From Xylanibacter brevis ATCC 19188 (GTDB lineage Bacteria; Bacteroidota; Bacteroidia; Bacteroidales; Bacteroidaceae): DNA of 64,000 nt. Below the pieces are notes generated by a model. The model saw only the letters and a list, made by a program, of their open reading frames with translations, was not told the DNA's origin and ran no database searches. The DNA is taken from assembly GCF_000621725.1 (NCBI RefSeq), contig NZ_JHXM01000021.1, positions 17,351 through 81,350 on the forward strand, written 5' to 3'. A program made the position numbers and the translations under genes. This document shows positions 1 through 7,820 of the stretch, in pieces; position 1 is the stretch's first letter; every line of letters begins with the position of its first letter.

Positions 1-536
1 CTTTGATTATTTCTGTTGTGCGTCGTCTTAGCCATTCGCGCCGTACCTGCAACGAAAGGATTCTCGTTGTCTCTGTAGGCACCAGCATGTTGTGCAAAAC
101 CACGCTCGGGTGCCTCAGTCCAACTTTCTTTGAGATTCTTCTCGCGATAGGCCACCATAGATGTATGGTCGTCGTTATCCACAATTACCTCATTCTTCTG
201 CCAGTCGCGTTCGCGTGGTGTAAACACCACAGCACCAGCATTCTCAAGCATTGGGATGAGGTAGGGTACTACAATGGTTTGTGTGAAAAGGTCCTCGTTG
301 GTGCAAAACAACGAAGGGCGCTGCCATCTCCATTTGCCTTCATTGCTGTCGAAGTATCGTCCGTGGCTAGCCCATACTGAAAGATGATGGCCTTCTAATC
401 CTTTTTCGGCAATATGTGGCCTTGAAATGTTTTTTACCCATGGCTCGCCTTCATGATGGATCTTTTTCCATGATGTCTGCGCAGCTATGGGTAATGATAT
501 GATGGTGCAGAGTGCTATAAGAACTCGTTTATACAT
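1..536 (-). CDS. Secreted N-acetylmuramoyl-L-alanine amidase / 'xanthan lyase'-annotated family protein, N-terminal part
   Basis: This open frame starts at the ATG at 536 and runs off the window edge, so only the first 178 residues are visible. Residues 1-20 form a signal peptide (MYKRVLIALC, then ...SLPIAAQ). The SHGRYF stretch at residues 57-62, PMLENAGA at 95-102 and VDND at 119-122 match the N-terminus of large Bacteroidota proteins annotated as amidase or xanthan lyase with a golvesin-like C-terminus. The catalytic part would lie outside the window, so activity cannot be judged. The start overlaps the stop of the upstream acyltransferase gene by 8 bp, so the two are probably co-transcribed and translationally coupled. 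It probably acts on the envelope or on an extracellular polymer (inference). Confidence 0.8.
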   Translation of the reverse strand, partial: MYKRVLIALCTIISLPIAAQTSWKKIHHEGEPWVKNISRPHIAEKGLEGHHLSVWASHGRYFDSNEGKWRWQRPSLFCTNEDLFTQTIVVPYLIPMLENAGAVVFTPRERDWQKNEVIVDNDDHTSMVAYREKNLKESWTEAPERGFAQHAGAYRDNENPFVAGTARMAKTTHNRNNQ

Positions 537-1083
537 TGCCGATGGTAAAGTTTTCCGGATTCTTTCCTTTGAAATCCTTGAAGTATAGTTTGATTTCCCG
601 CATGTCCTTCTCTAGGTCTCCTGAAGGGATGATGGTCTTAGTGCATCTGATGATCTTCTTCTCATAGTCTAATCCATAAAGAAGAATGGGGATGCCTGCC
701 TTTAGAGCGATGAAATAGAATCCTTTCTTCCATTCTTCCACACGAGAGCGAGTACCCTCGGGCGTGATGCAAAGTCGGAAAGAGTCAGCAGCTTTAGCTG
801 ACTCGGCAATAGAGTCAGTCATACTGGTGTGCTTTTGTCTGTAAACAGGGATGCCTCCCATCTTCTTGAATAGCGATCCTAATGGCCAAAAGAACCATTC
901 TTTCTTCATCATGAAATTGCTATTCAAACCTATCGCTTTATTATATAGCTGTCCGTAGAAGAAGTCCCAGTTGCTAGTGTGAGGTGCCAAGCAAATGATA
1001 AACTTCTTGGGGTGTTCCTCGGTTACTTCGATGGTCCATCCTAGCTTTTGGCAAAGTAACCAATTACAAAATCGTTTTAACAT
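529..1083 (-). CDS. PlsC-like 1-acylglycerol-phosphate acyltransferase family protein
   Basis: The 184-residue protein carries the two hallmark blocks of the LPLAT/PlsC superfamily: HTSNWD at residues 35-40 (the HX4D catalytic motif) and EGTR at 109-112 (glycerol-phosphate binding). The family moves acyl chains onto lysophospholipids or other alcohols at the inner membrane face. At 184 residues it lacks the N-terminal membrane helices of classical PlsC and resembles the short soluble-looking acyltransferases common in Bacteroidota, so the substrate is unknown. It lies 24 bp after the small gene at 1108-1377 and overlaps the amidase gene by 8 bp, which suggests a three-gene envelope-related operon. 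Confidence 0.85.
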   Translation of the reverse strand: MLKRFCNWLLCQKLGWTIEVTEEHPKKFIICLAPHTSNWDFFYGQLYNKAIGLNSNFMMKKEWFFWPLGSLFKKMGGIPVYRQKHTSMTDSIAESAKAADSFRLCITPEGTRSRVEEWKKGFYFIALKAGIPILLYGLDYEKKIIRCTKTIIPSGDLEKDMREIKLYFKDFKGKNPENFTIGNV

Positions 1084-1107
1084 TGAAATATTCTGTGTTC
1101 TGTTTCT

Positions 1108-1377
1108 TTAGAGATTATTAATTTGATCAATAATCTCGCTTGCTTGCGATGTAAAATCCTCTCTAAGTTTTTTGTAATAGGCCTTGGGCGTTAATCCTGG
1201 CTCGGGGTGAGAAATACGACTTACAAAGTCGCTTTGCATCTTGATGATGGCATATAGCAGCCCCTCAGCATTATCGTCGTTTACTTGATTTCCGTAAAGT
1301 GAAGCAGCAATAGCCTCTGCAAAGATTTCTTCGCAGATCATGTTGATTGCGCGTTTTAAAGTTCTTTTGTTTGCCAT
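1108..1377 (-). CDS. Conserved small helical protein, function unknown
   Basis: This 89-residue protein is predicted by eye to be mostly helical, with no signal peptide or membrane segment. It starts MANKRTLKRAIN and contains an ICEEIFAEAIAA helix. It resembles short Bacteroidota hypothetical proteins, but I do not recognise a named family. It is the first gene after a good -7 box (1403-1410) and leads into the acyltransferase and amidase genes. No catalytic motif is visible. Confidence 0.7.
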   Translation of the reverse strand: MANKRTLKRAINMICEEIFAEAIAASLYGNQVNDDNAEGLLYAIIKMQSDFVSRISHPEPGLTPKAYYKKLREDFTSQASEIIDQINNL

Positions 1378-1402
1378 AGTCGTGATTTATTGATTTTCAC
1401 GC

Positions 1403-1433
1403 CAAAGATACGAATTATATTTGAAACCTCCAA
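1403..1433 (-). promoter_or_regulatory. Bacteroidota-type promoter upstream of the 1108-1377 gene
   Basis: On the minus strand TATCTTTG (1403-1410) is preceded by TTG (1431-1433) with 20 bp between. This matches the TTTG-N19/21-TAnnTTTG pattern. The gene's ATG is 25 bp downstream of the box. Confidence 0.7.
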
Positions 1434-1463
1434 GCTTTTATTGTAAAATTAACAATTGGCCGA

Positions 1464-2531
1464 CTACAACATGCCCTTCGTTGATGGAAGCTGATAATTG
1501 TAGATATCTCTCCTTACGGCCTGTCGTAGCGCTCTTGCCAATGCTTTGAAGATGCCTTCAATCTTGTGATGCTCATTGGTGCCCTCTGCATGAATATACA
1601 GATTCATATGGGCGGCATCCGAGAGGCTCTTGAAGAAATGGAAGAACATCTCGGTAGGCATGTCTCCAATCTTCTCGCGTTTGAACTCTGCTTCCCAAAC
1701 CAGCCAGGGACGACCTCCAAAGTCGAGACACACATGGGCATTGCAGTCGTCCATAGGCAGGGCAAAGCCATAGCGCTCAATTCCTCTTTTTGTGCCTAGG
1801 GCGTTGTGGATGCATTGTCCCAGAGCCAGAGCGGTGTCTTCGATGGTGTGATGTTCGTCAACGTTCAGGTCACCATTACAACGTATTTTCAGGTCAATCA
1901 TTCCGTGTTTGCCGATCTGTTCCAGCATGTGGTCAAAGAAGCCAAGACCTGTATTGATGTCGCATTTTCCTGTTCCGTCAAGCGCCACACTGACGTCTAT
2001 ATCGGTCTCTTTGGTGGCTCTCTTGACATTGGCAATGCGCTCTCCGTCAAATATATTTTCTGCAATTTGTTTCCAAGTCATATCATCAGTTAGAATAAGT
2101 GACTTGCAACCAATGTTGCGTGCAAACTGCGCATCGGTCTCTCTATCGCCAATCACATAGCTATTGGCTATGTCATATTCACCTGATTCTATATATTTTT
2201 TTACGAGTCCAATCTCGGGCTTTCTTGTGGGAGCATTGTCTTCGGGGAAGTGGGAGTCAATCAGAATGTCATCGAACTCAATGCCTTCGCCTTTCAGCGT
2301 GTTGAGTATGAAGTTATGCGCAGGCCAGAAGGTGTCTTCGGGAAAGGATTTGGTGCCGAGACCATCCTGATTGCTGACCATTACAAAGAGAAAGTCAGTC
2401 CTCTCTTTCAAAAAACCTAACCATCTGAAAACGCCTGGTTTGAATGTGATTTTATCAAGTGCGTCAACCTGTTCGTCGAATGGTTCTTCTACAAGTGTTC
2501 CGTCACGATCAATAAATAATATTTTTTTCAT
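1464..2531 (-). CDS. hisB: Bifunctional histidinol-phosphatase / imidazoleglycerol-phosphate dehydratase
   Basis: HisB catalyses two steps of histidine synthesis in the cytoplasm: dehydration of imidazoleglycerol phosphate and dephosphorylation of histidinol phosphate. The N-terminal HAD phosphatase is shown by DRDGT at residues 8-12 (nucleophile D8, acid D10) and later by GDRETD. The C-terminal dehydratase half (from about residue 165) has the metal-binding blocks [11 protein letters not shown] and DEHHTIED. The length of 355 residues is usual for the fused enzyme. The phosphatase loop reads [13 protein letters not shown], so the cysteines that hold structural zinc in the E. coli enzyme are absent. 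It follows the membrane-protein gene by 11 bp and no other his gene is in the window. Confidence 0.95.
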   Translation of the reverse strand: MKKILFIDRDGTLVEEPFDEQVDALDKITFKPGVFRWLGFLKERTDFLFVMVSNQDGLGTKSFPEDTFWPAHNFILNTLKGEGIEFDDILIDSHFPEDNAPTRKPEIGLVKKYIESGEYDIANSYVIGDRETDAQFARNIGCKSLILTDDMTWKQIAENIFDGERIANVKRATKETDIDVSVALDGTGKCDINTGLGFFDHMLEQIGKHGMIDLKIRCNGDLNVDEHHTIEDTALALGQCIHNALGTKRGIERYGFALPMDDCNAHVCLDFGGRPWLVWEAEFKREKIGDMPTEMFFHFFKSLSDAAHMNLYIHAEGTNEHHKIEGIFKALARALRQAVRRDIYNYQLPSTKGML

Positions 2532-2542
2532 CGTTAAGTCTA

Positions 2543-3385
2543 TTATTTGTTATTAATGCTGATATATAAATAATAAAATGGATATACCATAAATAGAAAC
2601 AGATAGCCCTGTATGAATCCCGAAATTGAGAATAAAATAGGTTCGAGCCATATCATATAGCCGGGCAAGACAACAGCGTCGCCCATCGCCAAATCTCTAC
2701 GCGCTATTATATTGGCAACGATGAGAATTGTTCTTGGCAACTGCAAGAACTGGGTGATGATGAAGATGCAGATGACACACAGTAAGAAGGTGCCTAAAAT
2801 GCTGGGCAGATGGTGAAGCCCCTTGGTGTAAGACTTTCCATATGCTGTTGATAGTTTTGTTTGCTTGTTAAGTACGTATTGATACTCACCATATATTAAT
2901 GGCAGGGTGAATAGCGAAAGAATGAATGCGGTGATGCTGGCGATGATCACAGCAGGTATCAACCCCATGGGTGTAGATAGGTAAAACATACCGACCGCCA
3001 GCGCGATGATAACTACAAAGGGCAACAACATGCTGAGGTTGAATTTGAGGATTCTGACAAACAGTTTTAAATGAAATGTACCATACCAATGCTTAGCTGG
3101 CAATATGGCTCCATTTTCCTGATGTTCTTTTAAGGTGGCAAACCCCTGCGAAAGCATAGCCGTTATCATAATGAAAAGCAACAGCGATAAGATACATTGT
3201 GCGAAGAATCCTGTGTTGTTGGCCAATACTGTTGTATAGATTCCTGCAACGATTGCGTAAATAAGTGTTGTCGTCCAAGACCTTTTCAACAGTCTTGTGA
3301 AATTGTCCATATAAAGTCTGTTGCCGTCCCTAAGCGCTTTTATAGGACCGCGTGATTTTACTACTGTTGAAGTATTTTCAATCAT
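2543..3385 (-). CDS. Polytopic membrane protein, function unknown
   Basis: The 280-residue protein has about six hydrophobic segments (near residues 38-55, 60-82, 112-132, 137-160, 196-218 and 245-270) and a basic N-terminal tail. It resembles Bacteroidota membrane proteins without assigned function. I see no transport or catalytic motif. It has its own -7 box and is divergent from the oxidoreductase gene at 3474. hisB starts 11 bp after its stop, so the two probably share a transcript, though no functional link to histidine synthesis is evident. Confidence 0.75.
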   Translation of the reverse strand: MIENTSTVVKSRGPIKALRDGNRLYMDNFTRLLKRSWTTTLIYAIVAGIYTTVLANNTGFFAQCILSLLLFIMITAMLSQGFATLKEHQENGAILPAKHWYGTFHLKLFVRILKFNLSMLLPFVVIIALAVGMFYLSTPMGLIPAVIIASITAFILSLFTLPLIYGEYQYVLNKQTKLSTAYGKSYTKGLHHLPSILGTFLLCVICIFIITQFLQLPRTILIVANIIARRDLAMGDAVVLPGYMIWLEPILFSISGFIQGYLFLFMVYPFYYLYISINNK

Positions 3386-3411
3386 AAAATCTGTAATTAT
3401 TTCATTATTTA

Positions 3412-3443
3412 TTGCAAAGGTACAGACTTTTTTTGTAACTTTG
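3412..3443 (+). promoter_or_regulatory. Promoter of the oxidoreductase-DUF4421-DUF1460 operon
   Basis: TTG (3412-3414), 21 bp, then TAACTTTG (3436-3443), 30 bp before the ATG at 3474. The -33 part overlaps the divergent -7 box at 3415-3422, so the two promoters may compete for polymerase. Confidence 0.7.
3415..3422 (-). promoter_or_regulatory. -7 box for the membrane protein-hisB unit
   Basis: TACCTTTG on the minus strand lies 29 bp before the ATG at 3385. It is back-to-back with the plus-strand promoter of the oxidoreductase operon. No clear -33 TTTG is visible at the expected distance. Confidence 0.6.
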
Positions 3444-3473
3444 CATGATTTAATTTGAAAATTAATACAATTT

Positions 3474-4457
3474 ATGAAGATATTAAAGTGGGGATTTATT
3501 GGGTGTGGTGAAGTGACCGAGAAAAAAAGCGGTCCTGCATTTAGCGAGGTTGCCGGTTCACAGGTGGAGGCGGTGATGAGTCGCAGCCTTGATAAAGCAA
3601 AATCCTATGCACAGCGACACGGCATCAAGAAATGGTATGACGATGCACAAGAGCTGATTGACGATCCCGAGGTGAATGCCGTCTATGTGGCAACACCTCC
3701 TTCCAGTCATGCAACCTTTGCCATCATGTCGATGAAAGCCGGTAAGCCCGTTTATATCGAAAAGCCACTGGCAGCCAGTTATGATGATTGTGCTCGTATT
3801 AATCGCATTAGCGAGCAAACAGGCGTTCCGTGTTTTGTGGCTTTCTATAGACGTTATCTTCCATATTTTCAGCGTGTGAAAGATATTATCGATCAGGGTA
3901 TTATCGGAAAAATTATCAATGTGCAGGTACGCTTTGCTGTGCCTCCACGCGATTTGGATTACGCTCATCCGGAAAACCTGCCATGGCGACTTCAGCCAGA
4001 TATTGCAGGTGGTGGCTATTTTTATGATTTGGCACCACATCAGCTCGACTTACTGCAACACATGTTTGGCGTCATTCTTGAGGCTCGTGGCATTTGTGCA
4101 AATAGAGGAAATCTTTATTCGGCAGAAGACTCTGTAAGTGCTGTTTTTAAGTTTGAGAACGGATTGCCCGGCAGCGGGTCATGGTGTTTTGTGGGACACG
4201 AATCAGCTAAAGAAGATCGCATCTTGGTTATCGGCGAACAAGGGTCGCTCAGTTTCTCTGTATTTAGCTATGAACCCATCACACTTCATACTAGCGAGGG
4301 ACGCCAGCAGATTGCTGTCGAGAATCCTCCCTATGTGCAATATCCACTCATTAAAAACGTGATAGAGCATCTTCAAGGTCTTTCTGTTTGTCAGTGTACC
4401 AGTGTGTCGGCCACACCTACCAATTGGGCAATGGATCGTATATTAGGTAAGATATAA
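3474..4457 (+). CDS. Gfo/Idh/MocA family NAD(P)-dependent oxidoreductase
   Basis: The 327-residue protein begins with a Rossmann nucleotide-binding turn (GFIGCGEVT, residues about 7-15) and has the family signature EKPLA near residue 100, whose lysine is part of the active site. The C-terminal half is the alpha/beta dimerisation and substrate domain. Members oxidise or reduce sugars, inositols or biliverdin-like substrates. The specific substrate here cannot be read from sequence. It heads a plus-strand operon with a 6-bp gap to the DUF4421 gene. Confidence 0.9.
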   Translation: MKILKWGFIGCGEVTEKKSGPAFSEVAGSQVEAVMSRSLDKAKSYAQRHGIKKWYDDAQELIDDPEVNAVYVATPPSSHATFAIMSMKAGKPVYIEKPLAASYDDCARINRISEQTGVPCFVAFYRRYLPYFQRVKDIIDQGIIGKIINVQVRFAVPPRDLDYAHPENLPWRLQPDIAGGGYFYDLAPHQLDLLQHMFGVILEARGICANRGNLYSAEDSVSAVFKFENGLPGSGSWCFVGHESAKEDRILVIGEQGSLSFSVFSYEPITLHTSEGRQQIAVENPPYVQYPLIKNVIEHLQGLSVCQCTSVSATPTNWAMDRILGKI

Positions 4458-4463
4458 GTTGGG

Positions 4464-5633
4464 ATGAATTTCTGTAGATATTTGGCATTAGGGCTTATTT
4501 CCTGTTTCTCCACAGCTGCGCTGGGGCAGGATTGTGATGTTCGTGCTGATTCCACTACATCCTATTTAAATTCAATATCTGATTTAAATTCTACGGTATC
4601 GATAGATTCTGATGCTTCTGCTGGTCTAGAGAATCGTCCTCGTAAGATGAGTCTCTTGCGACGCATCATTCGTGGTTTTGACCGATTAGATACGGCCTAT
4701 ATTGAACCGCAGCATTATGTATTCACCGCTATGCTGCAGGCCACGCATACCTACGATCTGTATATGCTTCGCAGTCGTGGACAGAACCTACAGGAGTTTA
4801 CGTTTGCTCCCGACATGAATATGAAGTTAGGTCCGTATTTCGGCTGGAAGTGGTTTTTTGCGGGATACACGTTTGAACTGAAAGATGTGAATGCAAAGAA
4901 CTTGAAAGACGAGTTTACTCTCAGCATATATAGTTCTCAGATTGGAATCGACTTGTTTTATCGACGTACGGGAAACAACTATAAGTTGCGCAATGTGTCG
5001 CTGGGAAGTGGTTTAGACACTAAACCGTTGGAAAATGTGCCCTTTTCTGGTGTTAAAGCCGGCATTACGGGATTTAATATCTATTATATATTCAATCATG
5101 GACATTTCTCTTATCCGGCCGCTTTTAGCCAGAGTACCATTCAAAAGATAAGTTGTGGCTCATGGATGGCTGGCATAGGATATACGCAGAATTCTCTCTC
5201 TCTTAATTATAAAAGTTTGCAGAATCTTGTCAATGACAAATTGAGCTCTTCTACGTTTAAACTCGACGAAGGACTGATGATTGATGATGTGAGATATCAC
5301 GATATGAAAGTGTCTGGTGGTTACGCCTACAACTGGGTATTTGCAAAATCCTGGCTCTTGGCAGCTAGTTTACAGGCTGCTCTTGCCTACAAATATTCTG
5401 TGGCAGACAACAATGAAGGTCGTGATAATGGTTTTGACTTCAAGAACGTAAATGTCGATGGCGTGGGGCGTTTTGGTTTGGTTTATAATAATATGCGTTG
5501 GTTTGCAGGAATGAATATTATTCTGAATTCTTACAACTATCGTAAGCCTCGTTTCGCAACAAACAACATATTTGGTTCGATGAATTTGTATGTTGGCTAT
5601 AATTTTGGATTAAAGAAGAAATACAAGAAGTAA
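4464..5633 (+). CDS. DUF4421 family secreted protein, probable outer-membrane beta-barrel
   Basis: Residues 1-21 are a signal peptide ending ...STAALGQ. The mature 368-residue part is rich in alternating hydrophobic and aromatic strands and ends with a strand-like LYVGYNFGLKKKYKK, as in outer-membrane barrels. The block DTAYIEPQHY is the sort of N-terminal signature seen in DUF4421 proteins of Bacteroidota. Function is unknown. It sits between an oxidoreductase and a DUF1460 gene, whose ATG overlaps its stop codon by one base. Confidence 0.8.
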   Translation: MNFCRYLALGLISCFSTAALGQDCDVRADSTTSYLNSISDLNSTVSIDSDASAGLENRPRKMSLLRRIIRGFDRLDTAYIEPQHYVFTAMLQATHTYDLYMLRSRGQNLQEFTFAPDMNMKLGPYFGWKWFFAGYTFELKDVNAKNLKDEFTLSIYSSQIGIDLFYRRTGNNYKLRNVSLGSGLDTKPLENVPFSGVKAGITGFNIYYIFNHGHFSYPAAFSQSTIQKISCGSWMAGIGYTQNSLSLNYKSLQNLVNDKLSSSTFKLDEGLMIDDVRYHDMKVSGGYAYNWVFAKSWLLAASLQAALAYKYSVADNNEGRDNGFDFKNVNVDGVGRFGLVYNNMRWFAGMNIILNSYNYRKPRFATNNIFGSMNLYVGYNFGLKKKYKK

Positions 5634-6463
5634 TGATGAATAAACTTTTGGTTTTTATTGTATTATCATTGATGCCTATCTGCATAAATGCGGCAAACGA
5701 TAAGGAAGTGGATAGCATTTTTGTAGAGCGTTTGCTAGCTAGCGGACATACTGATGTTTTGTGGTTTGCTAAGCAATTTATCGGACGTCCATATGTGGCT
5801 CATACATTGGAAATCAATCGTGAGGAAACACTTGTTGTCAACACCCGAGAGGTTGATTGTACGACCTTTGTCGAGAATGTGCTGGCACTGACGATGTGTA
5901 GCAGAAGAGGGGAGAGATGCTTTTCTGATTTTAAACACCAGCTAATGCAACTTCGCTATCGAAAAGGTGTGATTAATGCATATCCAAGTCGTTTGCACTA
6001 TTTCTCAGATTGGATTATTGACAATGAGTCTATGGGATACGTGACTGAGATTCAGAAGCCGACTAGCTTGTTTTCTGAACTACAAACGGTGAGCGTTCAT
6101 TGGATGTCAACCCATCCGGGCTCTTATCGTGCACTGCGAGAGAATCCAGACTTCAGCGACGTCATCAAGCAACAAGAACAAAAACTAACGGGTAAACAGT
6201 GTCGTTTTATTCCTACACGCAATGTGGTCAATAATAAACTGATGCGTGAAACCGTGCACGATGGCGACGTGATTGCTACTGTTAGTACCAAAAATGGGTT
6301 GGACATTGCCCACCTAGGGTTTGCTATATGGAAGAATGGAGTGCTCTGTTTCCTCGATGCATCGTCTATCCATAAGAAGGTGGTGGTTGAGCCTACTAGT
6401 CTTCGTCAATATTTGACCAAGAGAAAACAGGTCTGCGGCTTCCGACTTATTCGCCTGAAGTAG
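5633..6463 (+). CDS. DUF1460 family NlpC/P60-like secreted amidase/peptidase
   Basis: The 276-residue protein has a signal peptide (LLVFIVLSLMPICINA) and the DUF1460 core: FIGRPYVAHTLE followed by REVDCTTFVENVLAL, where the Cys of DCTTF is the likely NlpC/P60-type nucleophile. GLDIAHLGFAI near the C-terminal third supplies the matching His. Characterised relatives cleave cell-wall peptides, so a periplasmic peptidoglycan role is likely (inference). Two ATGs overlap at 5633 and 5636; either leaves tight coupling to the DUF4421 gene. The 3' end overlaps the convergent ferredoxin gene by 17 bp. Confidence 0.85.
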   Translation: MMNKLLVFIVLSLMPICINAANDKEVDSIFVERLLASGHTDVLWFAKQFIGRPYVAHTLEINREETLVVNTREVDCTTFVENVLALTMCSRRGERCFSDFKHQLMQLRYRKGVINAYPSRLHYFSDWIIDNESMGYVTEIQKPTSLFSELQTVSVHWMSTHPGSYRALRENPDFSDVIKQQEQKLTGKQCRFIPTRNVVNNKLMRETVHDGDVIATVSTKNGLDIAHLGFAIWKNGVLCFLDASSIHKKVVVEPTSLRQYLTKRKQVCGFRLIRLK

Positions 6464-7250
6464 CAGTCCTGTGCCCAAAGTAGTATTGCCCGCGTTTTTT
6501 AGTAATCCGACCATAGTTGATGGCGTGCTTTGGACAATGATGATAGCAATTTAGACAATTAGTACAACTGTTGTCGTGTTTCCATTCAGGAAGCCCATTT
6601 GTTATCACGATGTCACCTGTTGGACAGACCTTACTGCATTTGCCACAATGAATGCATAAATCCTCGTCAACAGAGAATTTCTTGTCACTAATCATTTTTT
6701 TATTAAAATAGGCACCGACCACATGACTGAAGAACCAAGGAATAGGTCCCTTCTTGATGAGGAACAAATGACTCTGTTTATTGAGAATGATATCAAGAGC
6801 TGCATCGAGGTCTTTAGTAGCTTGTGCAATCTTTTCAGCTTCCCGCTGTGGCGTGTCGGTGTACATGAATGGCAGGCAAACATATGACTCTGGCATAATT
6901 AGTGAAATGGCAAAATTGATGTTTAAGCCTTTTGCCATAAGTTCGTTGCTAAACATCTTGATAGCTTCTCCAGCGCTGTCTCCACAGGTTACCACCACGT
7001 AGCAATAATGTTTGCTCATATTATTTGACGGGGTGTTAAATGTGAGTTTCTGAAGGAACTGCTTGACGATATGTGGAGGCTGCCACCCGTGAACGGGAAA
7101 GCAGAAACCGATACGTTCGGAGTCGTCAAGGTGATAGTTGCATGAACCTTTTAGCTCGTCGGGCACAAACAGAAGCCGTTCACCGGTAGCCTCTGCCAAT
7201 TTTTGTGCTGCCCATCGTGTGTTTCCTGTACCAGAGAAGTAAAATATCAT
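6447..7250 (-). CDS. EFR1-type flavodoxin/ferredoxin fusion protein
   Basis: The N-terminal half is flavodoxin-like, starting with the FMN phosphate loop FSGTGNTRWAA (residues about 4-14). The C-terminal half carries two 4Fe-4S motifs, CIHCGKCSKVCP and CTNCLNCYHHCP, spaced as in a 2[4Fe-4S] ferredoxin. The architecture and the length of 267 residues match EFR1-family ferredoxins, which are cytoplasmic electron carriers of anaerobes with unknown partners. It lies 5 bp after the secreted-protein gene at 7256 and converges on the DUF1460 gene. Confidence 0.9.
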   Translation of the reverse strand: MIFYFSGTGNTRWAAQKLAEATGERLLFVPDELKGSCNYHLDDSERIGFCFPVHGWQPPHIVKQFLQKLTFNTPSNNMSKHYCYVVVTCGDSAGEAIKMFSNELMAKGLNINFAISLIMPESYVCLPFMYTDTPQREAEKIAQATKDLDAALDIILNKQSHLFLIKKGPIPWFFSHVVGAYFNKKMISDKKFSVDEDLCIHCGKCSKVCPTGDIVITNGLPEWKHDNSCTNCLNCYHHCPKHAINYGRITKKRGQYYFGHRTATSGE

Positions 7251-7255
7251 TTTCT

Positions 7256-7684
7256 TTATTTCTTTTTAAATTTCAGTGTATTAGGTAGTTTCTGCCATTT
7301 CCCATTTTTAGGCACTTTCAGGACACTGCCGCCCAAATGCTGCAACACGTAGGTGCTGTCGTCTTCTTGAGTCAACTTGGCGGTAAAGTCCTCGCTGCCA
7401 TAGTCGTTGCTCACTTGCAATTGTGCGCTCTTGGGATTAGATATGTCTGCTGTCACAAATAGCCAGCAGTAGCTTGTGCCATTCTTGGAGAGATAACCAG
7501 GCAGCTGCCCGAAAAGCTCCTGTCCGGGGATAATGATGTCTTGATCGTAGAGGTTCATGCGGATATAGACATCATACTCACTATTAAATAGATAGCCTTT
7601 AAAAGGCTTTTGAGGCTCATTAGCCCATGCAAAAGACCCTGTCAAAAGCAGTAGTACAAAGCTAATTATTGTTTTTTTTGCCAT
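7256..7684 (-). CDS. Small secreted protein, function unknown
   Basis: I place the start at 7684, where MAKKTIISFVLLLLTGSFAWA forms a clean signal peptide; an upstream in-frame codon at 7711 would put nine extra residues in front of it and overlap the -7 box. The mature part (about 120 residues) is rich in beta-strand-like sequence with no cysteine pair or known motif. It is the first gene of a two-gene unit with the flavodoxin/ferredoxin fusion. Confidence 0.7.
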   Translation of the reverse strand: MAKKTIISFVLLLLTGSFAWANEPQKPFKGYLFNSEYDVYIRMNLYDQDIIIPGQELFGQLPGYLSKNGTSYCWLFVTADISNPKSAQLQVSNDYGSEDFTAKLTQEDDSTYVLQHLGGSVLKVPKNGKWQKLPNTLKFKKK

Positions 7685-7708
7685 TTTTCTTGTGTATTCA
7701 ATCAACGA

Positions 7709-7716
7709 CAAAAGTA
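7709..7716 (-). promoter_or_regulatory. -7 box for the 7256-7684 / ferredoxin unit
   Basis: TACTTTTG on the minus strand lies 24 bp before the chosen ATG at 7684. No convincing -33 box is visible. The location also argues against a start at 7711. Confidence 0.5.
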
Positions 7717-7767
7717 CTTAATTAAATCAATAAATTAAATAATTATTGAATTTTTTTTTGGAAATAA

Positions 7768-7798
7768 TTGTTTTATTTAAAAATAATTAATATCTTTG
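7768..7798 (+). promoter_or_regulatory. Promoter of the glycogen synthase-phosphorylase operon
   Basis: TTG (7768-7770), 20 bp, then TATCTTTG (7791-7798), 22 bp before the ATG at 7821, in a very A+T-rich stretch. Confidence 0.75.
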
Positions 7799-7820
7799 CC
7801 CACGTATATAAATTTTTAAG

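Noticed and set aside
3..380. 125-residue plus-strand frame at the left edge
   Set aside because: It is antisense to the amidase-family coding region, which has a signal peptide and recognisable family motifs on the minus strand.
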